Of a stretch of 64,000 nt of DNA, positions 44,613 to 53,440 are shown piece after piece. Numbering within the stretch: the stretch's first letter is position 1; every line of letters starts with the position of its first letter. The stretch is from Mariniphaga anaerophila (lineage in GTDB: Bacteria; Bacteroidota; Bacteroidia; Bacteroidales; Prolixibacteraceae). The stretch lies in contig NZ_FQUM01000004.1 in NCBI RefSeq assembly GCF_900129025.1, forward strand, positions 496,001-560,000, in the 5' to 3' direction. The notes under the pieces are model-generated. The model was not told the DNA's origin. It did no database searches and worked only from the letters and a program-made list of their open reading frames with translations. A program made the translations under genes and the position numbers.

Positions 44613-45716
44613 ATGAAACTAATACTTCTGACCATTGCAGTTTTGCTTAGCGCCATTTCCTGCAACAAAGCGCAGGAAAACAGCAACGACCTTCCTACTG
44701 AAGACCAGCTTGTTTACGGTGGCGATTTCTCCATCATGAAAAAAAATGAAGATTTGGGAGGGCAATACAAATCGAACGGAAAGGCAATTGAAGGGTTTCG
44801 GCTGTTTAAAGACAATGGATACTCGTGGTGCCGGCTACGCATTTTTCATACACCCGACATGGAAGGGCCGGTTTGCAACAACCTGAAATACACCATTTCG
44901 CTGGCACAAAAAGCCAGTCAGTACGGATTCAAAATATTTCTGGATTTTCACTATTCCGACACCTGGACCGACCCCGGGAAACAATTTACTCCGGCTGCGT
45001 GGAAGAATTTGGATTTTGCAGTGCTCACCGACAGTGTTTATCAATACACTAAAAATGTGATGACCGCCATGAAATCAGCCGGGGTTTTCCCGGAAATGGT
45101 GCAAATTGGAAACGAAATTAACAACGGGATGCTGTGGCCGCACGGAAAACTTTGGGACAACAGCGGGAATGCCCGCTGGGACGAATTAACCACTTTGTTG
45201 AAAGCCGGCATCAGGGGAGTGAAGGATGTACACGGCGGAGCTGACATTCCAATAGTTATTCATGCTGCAACAGGTGGCAACCTGGTTGAGTCCGACAATT
45301 TCTACAGCAATATGCTACAGCGCGGAGTAAATTTTGATGTCATCGGGTTGAGCTACTACCCGTGGTGGCACGGTACGTTTGAAGACCTGGAGAAAAACCT
45401 CCAATTTCTTTCCAACAAATACACGCAGGAAATATCAATAGTAGAAACAGCCTATTTTGCCAACGGCTGGTATCCCGAGCCATCAAAAGATGTTCTCGAT
45501 GTGCAACCCTTCCCGCCAACCGAACAAGGACAGTACGATTTTCTGAAAGCTTTAAATACGCGTCTTCAGAACTATCCAAAAGTAACCTCTGTTTATTACT
45601 GGAAACCCGACGGGCTGGAAATACCCGGCTCCGGAATCCCCTATTTGGGACGCAGTCTGTTCGACCGAAACGGGAACGCATTCAAGGGAATTTCTGCCTG
45701 GAAAACAGAAAATTAA
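44613..45716 (+). CDS. GH53 arabinogalactan endo-beta-1,4-galactanase, lipoprotein
   Basis: 367 residues with lipobox LLSAISC. TIM-barrel enzyme that cuts beta-1,4-galactan. GH53 motifs: YGGDFSIMKKNEDLGGQYK, the strand FLDFHYSDTWTDPGKQ, the acid/base Glu in MVQIGNEINNGMLWP and the nucleophile Glu in ISIVETAYFANGW. Bacteroidota homologues are surface endo-acting enzymes. The neighbours (QueG-like, Gfo/Idh) are on the same strand, but the second has its own promoter. No SusCD pair accompanies it here. Confidence 0.94.
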   Translation: MKLILLTIAVLLSAISCNKAQENSNDLPTEDQLVYGGDFSIMKKNEDLGGQYKSNGKAIEGFRLFKDNGYSWCRLRIFHTPDMEGPVCNNLKYTISLAQKASQYGFKIFLDFHYSDTWTDPGKQFTPAAWKNLDFAVLTDSVYQYTKNVMTAMKSAGVFPEMVQIGNEINNGMLWPHGKLWDNSGNARWDELTTLLKAGIRGVKDVHGGADIPIVIHAATGGNLVESDNFYSNMLQRGVNFDVIGLSYYPWWHGTFEDLEKNLQFLSNKYTQEISIVETAYFANGWYPEPSKDVLDVQPFPPTEQGQYDFLKALNTRLQNYPKVTSVYYWKPDGLEIPGSGIPYLGRSLFDRNGNAFKGISAWKTEN

Positions 45717-45741
45717 ATCAGAAACAGAATTCATTTTATGA

Positions 45742-45769
45742 TTAGAATTTTATTTTTGTAGAATTCTAA
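45742..45769 (+). promoter_or_regulatory. Promoter flanked by a perfect inverted repeat
   Basis: TTAGAATT (45742-45749) and AATTCTAA (45762-45769) are perfect inverted arms of eight bases. They bracket the -7 box TATTTTTG (45751-45758), so a dimeric repressor bound here would cover the start point. The next ATG is 21 bases downstream. No -33 element is apparent. Confidence 0.6.
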
Positions 45770-45789
45770 TACCAACTAAATTTTAAGTA

Positions 45790-47139
45790 ATGATTCCATT
45801 TTCAAGAAGAAATTTTCTGAAGACGGCATCTGCGATTACTGCTGGTGCTGCGTTTATTCCCAACCTCATTAGTTGTTCTCCGTCAAAAAAGCTCAACATT
45901 GCTGTAATTGGCGTTGGCGGGCGGGGAGAAACCAATTGGGGTGCCTGCCCCGAAGAAAACATTGTGGCTTTGTGCGACGTGGACGAAAACCGCGCAGCCA
46001 AAGGTTTTAACACCTTTCCCAATGCGCGTCGGTTCAAAGACTTCCGCAAAATGTTTGATGAAATGGCCGGACAAATTGATGCAGTGCTTGTTTCCACGCC
46101 CGACCACACCCATTTTGCCGCCACCATGGCCGCAATGCAACTGGGCAAACACGTGTATGTGGAAAAACCGCTGGCACACAATGTATGGCAGTTGCGCACC
46201 CTCAAAAAAGCAGCACACCATTACAATGTAATCACACAAATGGGCAACCAGGGACATGCCACCGACGGCATCCGCCGCGTAAAAGAGTGGGTTGACGCAG
46301 GAATTATCGGGGAAGTAAAAGAGGTAATTGCATGGTTTAACGGCCCGGAGTTTGGCGAAGGAAAATACTTTACCAAACCGGCGCAGTTCCCCCCGGCAGA
46401 AGAACCAATCCCCGAAGGGTTTGACTGGAATTTATGGCTGGGCCCTGCAGCCGAACGCTCGTACAATCATGTTTATCATCCCAAATCGTGGCGCGGGTTT
46501 TACGACTTTGGCAACGCAGAACTGGGCGACTGGGCATGCCACACGCTCGATGCTCCGTTCTGGTCTTTGGAGCTGGGAATGCCACTGGCCACGGAAACAC
46601 TGTTTAGCTCGGGAGCGCCCGAAGGCTTTCTTCCCGACCAGTCAATTATTCAATTTGAATTCCCGAAAAGAGGAAACAGGCCTCCGGTTACCCTCACCTG
46701 GCACGAAGGCGGGTTAAAGCCGAAAAACAGGCCCGAATGGAAGCTGGACGAACTGCCGGGCTCCGGAATGATAATGGTTGGCGAAAAGCAAAATATTATT
46801 ACCGGCGGAAGGCCAAACAACGCCCAGCTTATGATGCCGAAAGCCGAATGGGAAAACTGGGTTGCCAATGAAATGCCCGAGGCTACCATTCCGCGCATTG
46901 AAGGCGGCCCGCAACAAGAATTTCTGGATGCAGTAAAAGGAAACGGCCCGCTGCCAGGCTCCAACTTCGATTATGCCACCGAACTCACCGAAATGTCACT
47001 CATCGGGGTGCTGGCGCAACGTTTCAATACGCGCATTGAATACGATGCAAAAAACATGAAAGTAACAAATAGAGAAGATTTAGACCGCTACATTAAGGAA
47101 CCGGTGCGGAATGGTTGGAGTTACGGAGAAGAACTTTGA
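45790..47139 (+). CDS. Gfo/Idh/MocA oxidoreductase with twin-arginine signal
   Basis: 449 residues. The N-terminus IPFSRRNFLKTASAITAGAA is a Tat signal, which exports the enzyme folded with its cofactor. The Rossmann motif IAVIGVGGRGETN binds NAD(P), and EKPLAHNVWQ is the family EKP motif. A large insert (WNLWLGPAAERSYNHVYHP) and WACHTLDAPFW are typical of the Bacteroidota periplasmic subgroup, members of which act on glycoside 3-positions or polyols. The substrate is unknown. It is separated from the GH53 gene by its own promoter. Confidence 0.92.
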   Translation: MIPFSRRNFLKTASAITAGAAFIPNLISCSPSKKLNIAVIGVGGRGETNWGACPEENIVALCDVDENRAAKGFNTFPNARRFKDFRKMFDEMAGQIDAVLVSTPDHTHFAATMAAMQLGKHVYVEKPLAHNVWQLRTLKKAAHHYNVITQMGNQGHATDGIRRVKEWVDAGIIGEVKEVIAWFNGPEFGEGKYFTKPAQFPPAEEPIPEGFDWNLWLGPAAERSYNHVYHPKSWRGFYDFGNAELGDWACHTLDAPFWSLELGMPLATETLFSSGAPEGFLPDQSIIQFEFPKRGNRPPVTLTWHEGGLKPKNRPEWKLDELPGSGMIMVGEKQNIITGGRPNNAQLMMPKAEWENWVANEMPEATIPRIEGGPQQEFLDAVKGNGPLPGSNFDYATELTEMSLIGVLAQRFNTRIEYDAKNMKVTNREDLDRYIKEPVRNGWSYGEEL

Positions 47140-47179
47140 CAGAACTTCCTGTTTGAAAATTTAAACAACGACTTTTTTT

Positions 47180-47224
47180 AGACATCGTTCGTTTGCTAAC
47201 AAACCGGACGATGTCTTTTTTTGC
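47180..47224. terminator. Strong bidirectional terminator
   Basis: AGACATCGT (47180-47188) pairs with ACGATGTCT (47208-47216), and GTTTG with CAAAC inside, around the loop CTAA. T-runs lie on both sides, so it serves the oxidoreductase gene and the convergent gene ending at 47255. Confidence 0.85.
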
Positions 47225-47254
47225 AAAAAATTACAGATTTGTTTTCCAACGAAA

Positions 47255-48127
47255 CTACTTCAGGTATCGGCGTTTTTCGCGGTTGCTCATTTCCAATCCT
47301 CTTACTTCATCAGGATGAAACACTTTGTATTTTTGGGAGGCGAGCAAGAGCCCGGCATCCTTTTCTCCTGTTAAAAATTGGGGAATAATAAACCGAATAT
47401 CGGCAGAATTCAGGCTGTGCTGAAAAATTAAAACGACTAGTTCTGTGCTCCCTGCAGCCACTGCTCCCAACTGTTGCCCGGCAAAAACTTTCTCGCCAAC
47501 CTTTAGCTTTTTGTCGTTATCAACCACGTTATGATAGCAAATCAGAGTGCCGTCCGGCTGCAAAAGTGTTACGGCATTTTTCCAGGTATGATACCATGTT
47601 TGCGGATCGCCCGAACGCTTTGCTCCCACCACTTCAACAACAGTGCCGGTGCGACTGGCAAAAACCGGATCGCCTGGTTTTGCATAAAAGCCGGTGGCGT
47701 TCCACGACTCAGGCAACCCCGATCCCCAAAAGCCGGTCAGATTTTTCACATCAAAAATAGCCACTTCGCTTCCCCGAGCAAAAGGGATCAAATAAGGGAA
47801 GTCGAGATCAGCCAGCGACATGGGGTTTGATTTGAATGTTTTTATCTGGTAATTAAACCTGGGCGCCTCAGCATCAGGGTAACGCTGCAAAGTAAACAGG
47901 CTGTTGAAACCTGGTTCCAGCAGCTTAATGTATGGCAGCGGTTCGTTAAATGTGGTATTCTCCAAATCGGCAAAATCGATATTCAAAAAAAGCGGTGCCG
48001 GCGTATTATTGTAGGCAACAAAATCCACATCGCCAACCCCGTTATAATTGGCTTGTACTTCAACTAACTGGGCGTAGGTTTCAAAAAACAGAAAGAAAAA
48101 CGCAATAAAAAAAAAGAGTCTGTTCAT
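47255..48127 (-). CDS. M23/LytM-like peptidase-fold protein lacking metal ligands
   Basis: 290 residues with signal peptide (FFFIAFFFLFFETYAQ). The C-terminal 150 residues follow the M23 lysostaphin-like order: AKPGDPVFASRTGTVVEV, VTLLQPDGTLICYHNV, LKVGEKVFAGQQLGAVA and a final beta strand VVLIFQHSL. The first ligand motif (HxxxD before the GDPV strand) is missing (WNATGFYAKPGD) and the HxH motif has become LIFQH. The protein therefore probably lacks zinc-dependent hydrolase activity and may act like inactive LytM activators such as EnvC or NlpD. It stands alone between convergent terminators and the cupin gene. Confidence 0.8.
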   Translation of the reverse strand: MNRLFFFIAFFFLFFETYAQLVEVQANYNGVGDVDFVAYNNTPAPLFLNIDFADLENTTFNEPLPYIKLLEPGFNSLFTLQRYPDAEAPRFNYQIKTFKSNPMSLADLDFPYLIPFARGSEVAIFDVKNLTGFWGSGLPESWNATGFYAKPGDPVFASRTGTVVEVVGAKRSGDPQTWYHTWKNAVTLLQPDGTLICYHNVVDNDKKLKVGEKVFAGQQLGAVAAGSTELVVLIFQHSLNSADIRFIIPQFLTGEKDAGLLLASQKYKVFHPDEVRGLEMSNREKRRYLK

Positions 48128-48205
48128 GGTTACACAATTGTTTGGTCTTTAGTCTTTTTTATTCTGTTGTAGCATCAACAACATTCTGTCTCGAATAAAA
48201 CGCAA

Positions 48206-48703
48206 TTATCTGATTAATGGTATTATTTCTTCAGCAAAATCGGGAAATTCTTTCAGCAACCGGCCATCTGCCAGTTCAAAATCTTCGAAATGAAAACCGG
48301 GAGAAACAGTGCACCCCGCAAGGGCATAACCGCCCGGGTTAAGCAGGCGGGCAGCGAACCATGTATTTTTTGGAACAATTACCTGAAATGTCTGCCCGCT
48401 TTCCGGGTCATTTCCAACCAGATACTTTTTCAATTTTCCGCGTTCAAGCGAAATAATTTCTATTGCAGAATTACCTGCGTAATAATGCCAAATTTCATCA
48501 GATTTTATCCGGTGAAATGCTGAAAAACAATCGCCTTCGAGCAGGTAATAAATGGACGTGGCAAAGCTCCGTTCTCCACGAAAATTAGCTGGCAAGCCCG
48601 TTTGCGGAACAACATCGTCCGACAAATAAATCTCATGATACCATCCACCCTCCGGATGCTTTTCCAACCCAAGTTTTTCGATCCAATACTTTGCTGTTTT
48701 CAT
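48206..48703 (-). CDS. Cupin protein of the DUF985 family
   Basis: 165 residues from the ATG at 48703; a TTG at 48730 gives nine more residues without family similarity. Signatures: YWIEKLGLEKHPEGGWYHE, ATSIYYLLEGDCFSAFHRIK, SDEIWHYYAGNSAIEI and LAGCTVSPGFHFEDFEL. The fold is a small single-domain RmlC-type cupin; the biochemical role is not established. It is divergent from the DUF4268 gene with 79 bases between them. Confidence 0.9.
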   Translation of the reverse strand: MKTAKYWIEKLGLEKHPEGGWYHEIYLSDDVVPQTGLPANFRGERSFATSIYYLLEGDCFSAFHRIKSDEIWHYYAGNSAIEIISLERGKLKKYLVGNDPESGQTFQVIVPKNTWFAARLLNPGGYALAGCTVSPGFHFEDFELADGRLLKEFPDFAEEIIPLIR

Positions 48704-48782
48704 ACCATTTAGTTTTCTTCGTATTTTCAAAAGTAAAAATTAATATTGCTTTTTAATCCTGCATGGTGGGAAAAACCGGAAA

Positions 48783-49262
48783 ATGTATTCAAAAGAAGAA
48801 GCGAAAAAAATAAGATTGCAGTTTTGGACACAATTTGGCAAACGCTGCGAAATACACCCTTTGCTCAGGCAGCGTCAGAAAAAGTGGATGCTCCACCGCA
48901 CCAAAATACAGGGAGTTGCACTGCGTTTTGAGGCCGACCGTAATGATGCAAAAGTTATTCTGGAATTGAGTCAGCGTAGCGAAGACAAGCGTCTGAAAGC
49001 CTTCGAAGTTTTACAGAACTGCAAAGTAATTCTCGAAGACGGCTTTTCAGACGGCCTGCTTTGGGAGTTTTTTCATGAACGGGAAGACAGCGGACAGCAG
49101 GTTTGCCGGATATACAATATTTTACCACACGTAAATATGTACAGGCAAAAGCAATGGCCCGATATATTCAATTTCTTCATTGAGAATATGAGCCGCCTGG
49201 AAGAAAACTTTTTGCAAATTCGAGACGTGTTACAAGAAGAGATGGAACAATATTCAGCCTAA
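48783..49262 (+). CDS. DUF4268 domain protein
   Basis: 159 residues, soluble, no signal peptide. The pattern YSKEEAKKIRLQFWTQFGKR, WMLHRTKIQGVALRFEADR, LELSQRSEDKRLKAFEVL and WPDIFNFFIENMSRLE corresponds to DUF4268. In other bacteria this domain is the C-terminal part of longer, nuclease-like proteins; here it stands alone. Function unknown. Confidence 0.88.
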   Translation: MYSKEEAKKIRLQFWTQFGKRCEIHPLLRQRQKKWMLHRTKIQGVALRFEADRNDAKVILELSQRSEDKRLKAFEVLQNCKVILEDGFSDGLLWEFFHEREDSGQQVCRIYNILPHVNMYRQKQWPDIFNFFIENMSRLEENFLQIRDVLQEEMEQYSA

Positions 49263-49537
49263 ACAGAAATTAAACATCCTCAGCTTTAACCGTGATTTTT
49301 TTCTGAACCGGAGTACTTCGTCCGGTAAAAATCGTACACAACACATTCGAAAAAACATTTTTTTCCTCATTTTACTTCGTGATATTTTTCTCAAATACGC
49401 CTCAAAATGCCAAATAATACTCTTCTCCGTTAAACAACCCATTTTTTTCACAAAAAAAATCAAATCAACAACACACTATAAATCAACTGATTAAATCAAT
49501 TCTTCAAAAAATAATAGAAAATATTTAGTACTATGTA

Positions 49538-49720
49538 TTGCATGGTATTATTTTTTATTTATATATTTGCATAACAAACAACAGGGTTTTGAAAAGTACA
49601 TGACAAAAAAAAGTTCTATAAATTTTGTAACGAAATAAAAACTCAGGCGTCTTAAAAGTGAAAATTGAAAAACAAAGACAGAAACAATTAAAAAAATTAA
49701 TAAAAAAAGGAGACTAAGTC
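49538..49720 (+). promoter_or_regulatory. Promoter, long leader and strong ribosome site of the Trp-Met repeat gene
   Basis: TTG (49538-49540) and TATATTTG (49562-49569) are 21 bases apart and match the promoter consensus. The leader of about 145 bases is very A-rich and lacks strong hairpins. It ends with AAAAAAGGAGACTAAGTC before the ATG; so clear a Shine-Dalgarno sequence is uncommon in this phylum and suggests high expression. The preceding 49263-49537 is AT-rich and shows nothing I can name. Confidence 0.65.
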
Positions 49721-50266
49721 ATGAAAACAATGAACAACAAATTACAAAAAACAGGAATGGGTACACTGACAATTATTGCAGCATTGGTTGTAACATTTTT
49801 AACTCTCGATGTTTACCGGGCAAATGCCGGCAACAACAAATTAAATGAAGCTGCTTATACAACGTCGGATGCTGAAATAGCTGCATTTGCAAACTACCTG
49901 ACCGAAGAAAAAGAGGCTGAACTGAACACCGAAACATGGATGCTGAATGTCGACAATTTCTTTATGGACTACCATCTGGCTGAATCAACAGATGCTCCGC
50001 TTGGGCTCGAAGCCTGGATGAAAGATTTGAACTATTTCGGGAACTTCGCGTACCTCGAAACAGAAGCAGAAGAAGCGCTGAATCTGGAAAGCTGGATGCT
50101 GAACGAAAATTTGTTCGAATCCAATGCAACAAAAGCAACCACCACGGAAGTTTCCGGTCAGAGAACTCCGTTTGGCAGAAGAACCATGATTCTAATGACA
50201 GACAATGACCCTAAACTGAAAGTAGAATACTGGATGTTAGATTACCGCCGCTGGAACATAAAATAA
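49721..50266 (+). CDS. Secreted Trp-Met repeat protein of unknown function
   Basis: 181 residues. A signal sequence at about 13-36 (TLTIIAALVVTFLTLDVYRA) ends in ANA. The mature part is acidic and has four copies of a motif L-x-x-E-x-W-M: LNTETWMLNVDNFF (69), LGLEAWMKDLNYFG (94), LNLESWMLNENLFE (120) and LKVEYWMLDYRRWN (166). Trp positions are 73, 99, 125 and 171, spacing 26, 26 and 46. The last two copies are separated by a basic stretch, GQRTPFGRRTM. I know of no function. A consensus promoter, a strong ribosome site and a dedicated terminator point to a highly expressed single gene. Confidence 0.85.
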   Translation: MKTMNNKLQKTGMGTLTIIAALVVTFLTLDVYRANAGNNKLNEAAYTTSDAEIAAFANYLTEEKEAELNTETWMLNVDNFFMDYHLAESTDAPLGLEAWMKDLNYFGNFAYLETEAEEALNLESWMLNENLFESNATKATTTEVSGQRTPFGRRTMILMTDNDPKLKVEYWMLDYRRWNIK

Positions 50267-50295
50267 CAGCCACGAAAACAAAGGAAAACAGAAAC

Positions 50296-50328
50296 AAAAA
50301 AGCCGGTTAACTGCCGGCTTTTTCTTTT
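50296..50328. terminator. Terminator after the Trp-Met repeat gene
   Basis: AGCCGG (50301-50306) pairs with CCGGCT (50314-50319), extended by flanking A and T runs, followed by TTTTTCTTTTTT. It lies 30 bases after the stop and can serve the convergent map gene as well. Confidence 0.8.
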
Positions 50329-50438
50329 TTATACGAACTTATTTTGTGTTGTTTTTTACTGCAATCATCTTCAAAAATCCCAATACAATATCGAACATCA
50401 AGTCCGTTTTCCTGTCTCAGAAAACTTTTTCAGGTTGC

Positions 50439-51209
50439 TTAATACTCGTTATGAATATCAGTCAGAACTTCGTACCCGGTTGGGGTAACCAAAATAGTGT
50501 GTTCAAACTGTGCCGACAATTTATTATCGATGGTGCGTGCAGTCCAGCCATCTTTTTTATCAATTGAAGTGGATGACCTGCCTTCGTTAATCATCGGTTC
50601 GATGGTAAAAATCATACCGGGCTTCATTTTCGGACCTCTGTTCCTGCGCGATGTATGGTCAACCTGCGGTTCTTCGTGAAACTCCAGTCCCACGCCGTGT
50701 CCACAAAATTCCCAAACCACGCCAAAACCTTTTGCTTTCGCATAACGACTAATCACAAAACCAATATTTCCAAAGTAATTTCCCGGTTTTACCTGCTGAA
50801 TACCCAAATCTAAACAATGACGGGTTACTTCAATTAGCTCACCTGCGTCCGGGGTAATTTCACCAACAGTAAACATGCGCGATGTGTCGCCATAATATCC
50901 ATCGAGAATAGTAGTAATATCGATATTCAGAATATCGCCATTTTTCAATATAGTATTTGCTGACGGAATGCCATGACAAACCACTTCATTGAGCGAAATA
51001 CAACTTGATTTCGGGTAGCCATTGTAACCTTTGGTTGCCGGAATAGCATTGTGTTCACGAATGAATTCCTCTATTTTATCATCAATAAACTCTGTATTAA
51101 CACCTTCTTTAACAAATTGCGCTGCGTAATCGAGCGTCTGAGCTGCCAGTTTGGAGCTCTTCCTAATCCCCTCTATCTGTTCCGGGTTCTTAATAATTAT
51201 ACCACCCAT
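50439..51209 (-). CDS. map: Methionine aminopeptidase, type I
   Basis: Cytoplasmic enzyme removing the initiator methionine; 256 residues. Metal ligands are visible in order: NGDILNIDITTILDGYYGDT (two Asp), FCGHGVGLEFHEEPQVD (His), GMIFTIEPMINEG (Glu) and QFEHTILVT (Glu). The CISLNEVVCHGIPS segment carries the substrate-binding His. Length is normal. Confidence 0.95.
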   Translation of the reverse strand: MGGIIIKNPEQIEGIRKSSKLAAQTLDYAAQFVKEGVNTEFIDDKIEEFIREHNAIPATKGYNGYPKSSCISLNEVVCHGIPSANTILKNGDILNIDITTILDGYYGDTSRMFTVGEITPDAGELIEVTRHCLDLGIQQVKPGNYFGNIGFVISRYAKAKGFGVVWEFCGHGVGLEFHEEPQVDHTSRRNRGPKMKPGMIFTIEPMINEGRSSTSIDKKDGWTARTIDNKLSAQFEHTILVTPTGYEVLTDIHNEY

Positions 51210-51265
51210 ATTCTATATTTTTGTGCAAAATTGGTCAAATTCACTGGTTTTTCAAAACCGAACAA

Positions 51266-51273
51266 TACTTTTG
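51266..51273 (+). promoter_or_regulatory. Possible -7 box of the thioesterase gene
   Basis: TACTTTTG matches TAnnTTTG, 93 bases before the ATG. No -33 element at proper spacing was recognised. Confidence 0.35.
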
Positions 51274-51366
51274 CAAAAAAGTTTAAGAAGAAGTTTAAAG
51301 CCCCGGGAATTATGACTTTATTTACCGGTTCGCCATTCTGTTCTTTAACCTTTGTTCAAATAAAAA

Positions 51367-52098
51367 ATGAAACACATCAATCATTTATCAACGCGTTCCT
51401 ATTTCATTAACCGTTTTGGAAAACTTTCCACATCGTTTATGTTTTACCAGATGCAGGATATTGCATGGGAACACGCGGCAAAACTGGGATTTGGATATGA
51501 CAACCTGAAACAGGACGAGCAGTTTTGGGTGCTTTCTAAGTTACTTGTAAAAATAGATCGCCGGCCGGTTTGGGGCGAAGATTTTGCCTTGGAAACATGG
51601 TCGCGCGGCACCGACGGATTTTTTGGCTACCGCGATTTCAATTTCGTTGACAAGCAGGGTGCCAATATTATACAGGCCACCAGCAGCTGGCTGGTACTGG
51701 ATGCCAAATCCAAAAGAATTGTAAGATTGAATGATTTTACAAACTTTCCCAAATACGAAGAAAGTGTGTTCGGAAACAACGCCGGGAAAGTTTCTACTCC
51801 GAAAAGCAACGATAAGCTGGAATTTACCCCGGTGCGTTTCAACGAGATTGACATTAACCAGCACTTTAACAGCGGCCGTTACATCGAACGAATTATCGAC
51901 AGTTTCAGCTTTGATTTTCATCAGGCAAATGAGCTGATTGAATTTGAGGTGAACTTTTTAAAAGAAGGCATGCCCGCAGACAGGCTGGCGGTAAAAAAAC
52001 AAGTGCTTGATGAAAACCACTACATGTGCAGCGTTGTGCGCGAAAGCGACGGAGCAGACCTCATCCGTGTTCGGTTAGTTTGGAAGAAAAGAAAGTGA
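51367..52098 (+). CDS. Acyl-ACP thioesterase
   Basis: 243 residues with a double hotdog fold. Features: an N-terminal YFINRFGKLSTSFMFYQMQD helix-strand, VLSKLLVKIDRRPVWGEDFA with LETWSRGTDGFFGYRDF, and a second hotdog with INQHFNSGRYIERIID, where the Asn-His pair is the likely catalytic site. Members release fatty acids from acyl carrier protein; in anaerobic Bacteroidota this may tune phospholipid composition. It is divergent from map and independent of the ThrE genes downstream. Confidence 0.9.
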   Translation: MKHINHLSTRSYFINRFGKLSTSFMFYQMQDIAWEHAAKLGFGYDNLKQDEQFWVLSKLLVKIDRRPVWGEDFALETWSRGTDGFFGYRDFNFVDKQGANIIQATSSWLVLDAKSKRIVRLNDFTNFPKYEESVFGNNAGKVSTPKSNDKLEFTPVRFNEIDINQHFNSGRYIERIIDSFSFDFHQANELIEFEVNFLKEGMPADRLAVKKQVLDENHYMCSVVRESDGADLIRVRLVWKKRK

Positions 52099-52130
52099 TT
52101 ATTTTCGAGAAAAACGCCCGGCCTGACGAA

Positions 52131-52670
52131 TCAGTTCTTTGCCGAGTGAGTTTTCAGTGCAACTTTTTTCACCAGTCGTCCTACTTTTTTCGGCACCCTT
52201 ATTTGTTTTGCCGATTCGCGCCTGGTTAACAACATTGGAGCCGACACACCGAGAGCCAGAACCATTAACACGAAAAACGCTTTTAACCCGTTTCTGACTG
52301 TATCGTCGAGTAATTGCGTATAAACTGTTGGCGTGGAATCATTCGTAAGCCGAATAAGGCCGAGCATCATTCGGTACGCAAAAGCACCTGGAACCATCGG
52401 AATTACTGAAGGTATTGCAAATACAAATGGTGGAGCATGACGAAAATGTGCTGCATAAATACTCAAAAAACCAACGAGCATTGCGCCAAAAAATGAACCT
52501 ATTATTATTCCGCCGCCCAGTTGCATGGTAATCAGTTTTAATGTTCCGCCAAGCGCGCCAAGCAAAAATATGACCCACACCGTGCGAACCGGCACATTAA
52601 AAAGTATTGCAAAACCAACAGATGCAAACCCCAGCCAAATCCAGTTTTCAAAAAATACCGAATAATCCAT
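52131..52670 (-). CDS. Threonine/serine exporter ThrE, C-terminal subunit
   Basis: 179 residues and about five membrane helices, corresponding to the second half of ThrE (DUF3815 family). Signature: LGFASVGFAILFNVPVRTVW, FGAMLVGFLSIYAAH and PFVFAIPSVIPMVPGAFAYR, the conserved PxxPGxxxY. It abuts the larger subunit gene by one shared base. In Corynebacterium the two halves are fused; here they are separate, which is common. Confidence 0.9.
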   Translation of the reverse strand: MDYSVFFENWIWLGFASVGFAILFNVPVRTVWVIFLLGALGGTLKLITMQLGGGIIIGSFFGAMLVGFLSIYAAHFRHAPPFVFAIPSVIPMVPGAFAYRMMLGLIRLTNDSTPTVYTQLLDDTVRNGLKAFFVLMVLALGVSAPMLLTRRESAKQIRVPKKVGRLVKKVALKTHSAKN

Positions 52671-53440
52671 TAAATGTTATAAATTAAAATTGAACACAAC
52701 ATTCCAAATGCAATGGCAAAAGATATAATTAAGCCATTTGTTCCCCGCACAATACCATTCATTATGTTGCCGTTTAGCAAATCAGACAAAGAATTAATCA
52801 ACGGAATTCCCGGAATCAGATACAAAACACATGTAGCAAGTGCAAATTCGGGGTTGCTCCCAACGTGGTATTTCACAAATGCACCGGCGATGAGACATGC
52901 AACAAACGACGCCACGAAAACACACAAGTAACCGTTAAATTTTCGTTTGGCTGCCTCCTGCTTAACAAAAAGGCCAATAAACGTGGCAACAAAAACCACC
53001 AGCATTTCAACGGCACCACCTCCGGCAAGCCTGCAAAAAGAGGCCCCGGCAAGCGCAACAGTAGAGAGCACCACTATCCGCGGATAATGTGGCAGTGCTT
53101 TCAACCGTTCTATTTCATCCCAAATTTGCTGGTAGCTCCAGTCTTCTTCCACAATCCGCCAGCTCATTCGGCTAATGCCGCTAACCATCCTAAAATTAGA
53201 CCCGTGCGCCAAGGTACGTTTTAAGCTGCTGTGGAAATAATCATTTCCTTCGGCAGAAAGCGACAACATTAAAGCGCGGTGGGTAATCAGCAGGTCGGCA
53301 GTGTAACCGTATGCATTGGCAATACGCAATACTGTAACGCGTATTCGCATTGAATTAGCACCAGAAGTCATTAACAATGCTCCTACTTCCAACAGTATTT
53401 TACCTAACTCTTTCCCAGAATTCAATCCGGAGTTTTCCAT
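52670..53440 (-). CDS. Threonine/serine exporter ThrE, N-terminal subunit
   Basis: 256 residues from the ATG at 53440 (a GTG at 53473 would add 11 residues). The cytoplasmic start GKELGKILLEVGALLMTSGA with NSMRIRVTVLRIANAYGY and the membrane part with LYLIPGIPLINSLSDLLNG correspond to the DUF1212 half of ThrE. It lies directly before the other half. Export of threonine or serine is known for fused homologues; here it is inferred. Confidence 0.9.
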   Translation of the reverse strand: MENSGLNSGKELGKILLEVGALLMTSGANSMRIRVTVLRIANAYGYTADLLITHRALMLSLSAEGNDYFHSSLKRTLAHGSNFRMVSGISRMSWRIVEEDWSYQQIWDEIERLKALPHYPRIVVLSTVALAGASFCRLAGGGAVEMLVVFVATFIGLFVKQEAAKRKFNGYLCVFVASFVACLIAGAFVKYHVGSNPEFALATCVLYLIPGIPLINSLSDLLNGNIMNGIVRGTNGLIISFAIAFGMLCSILIYNI

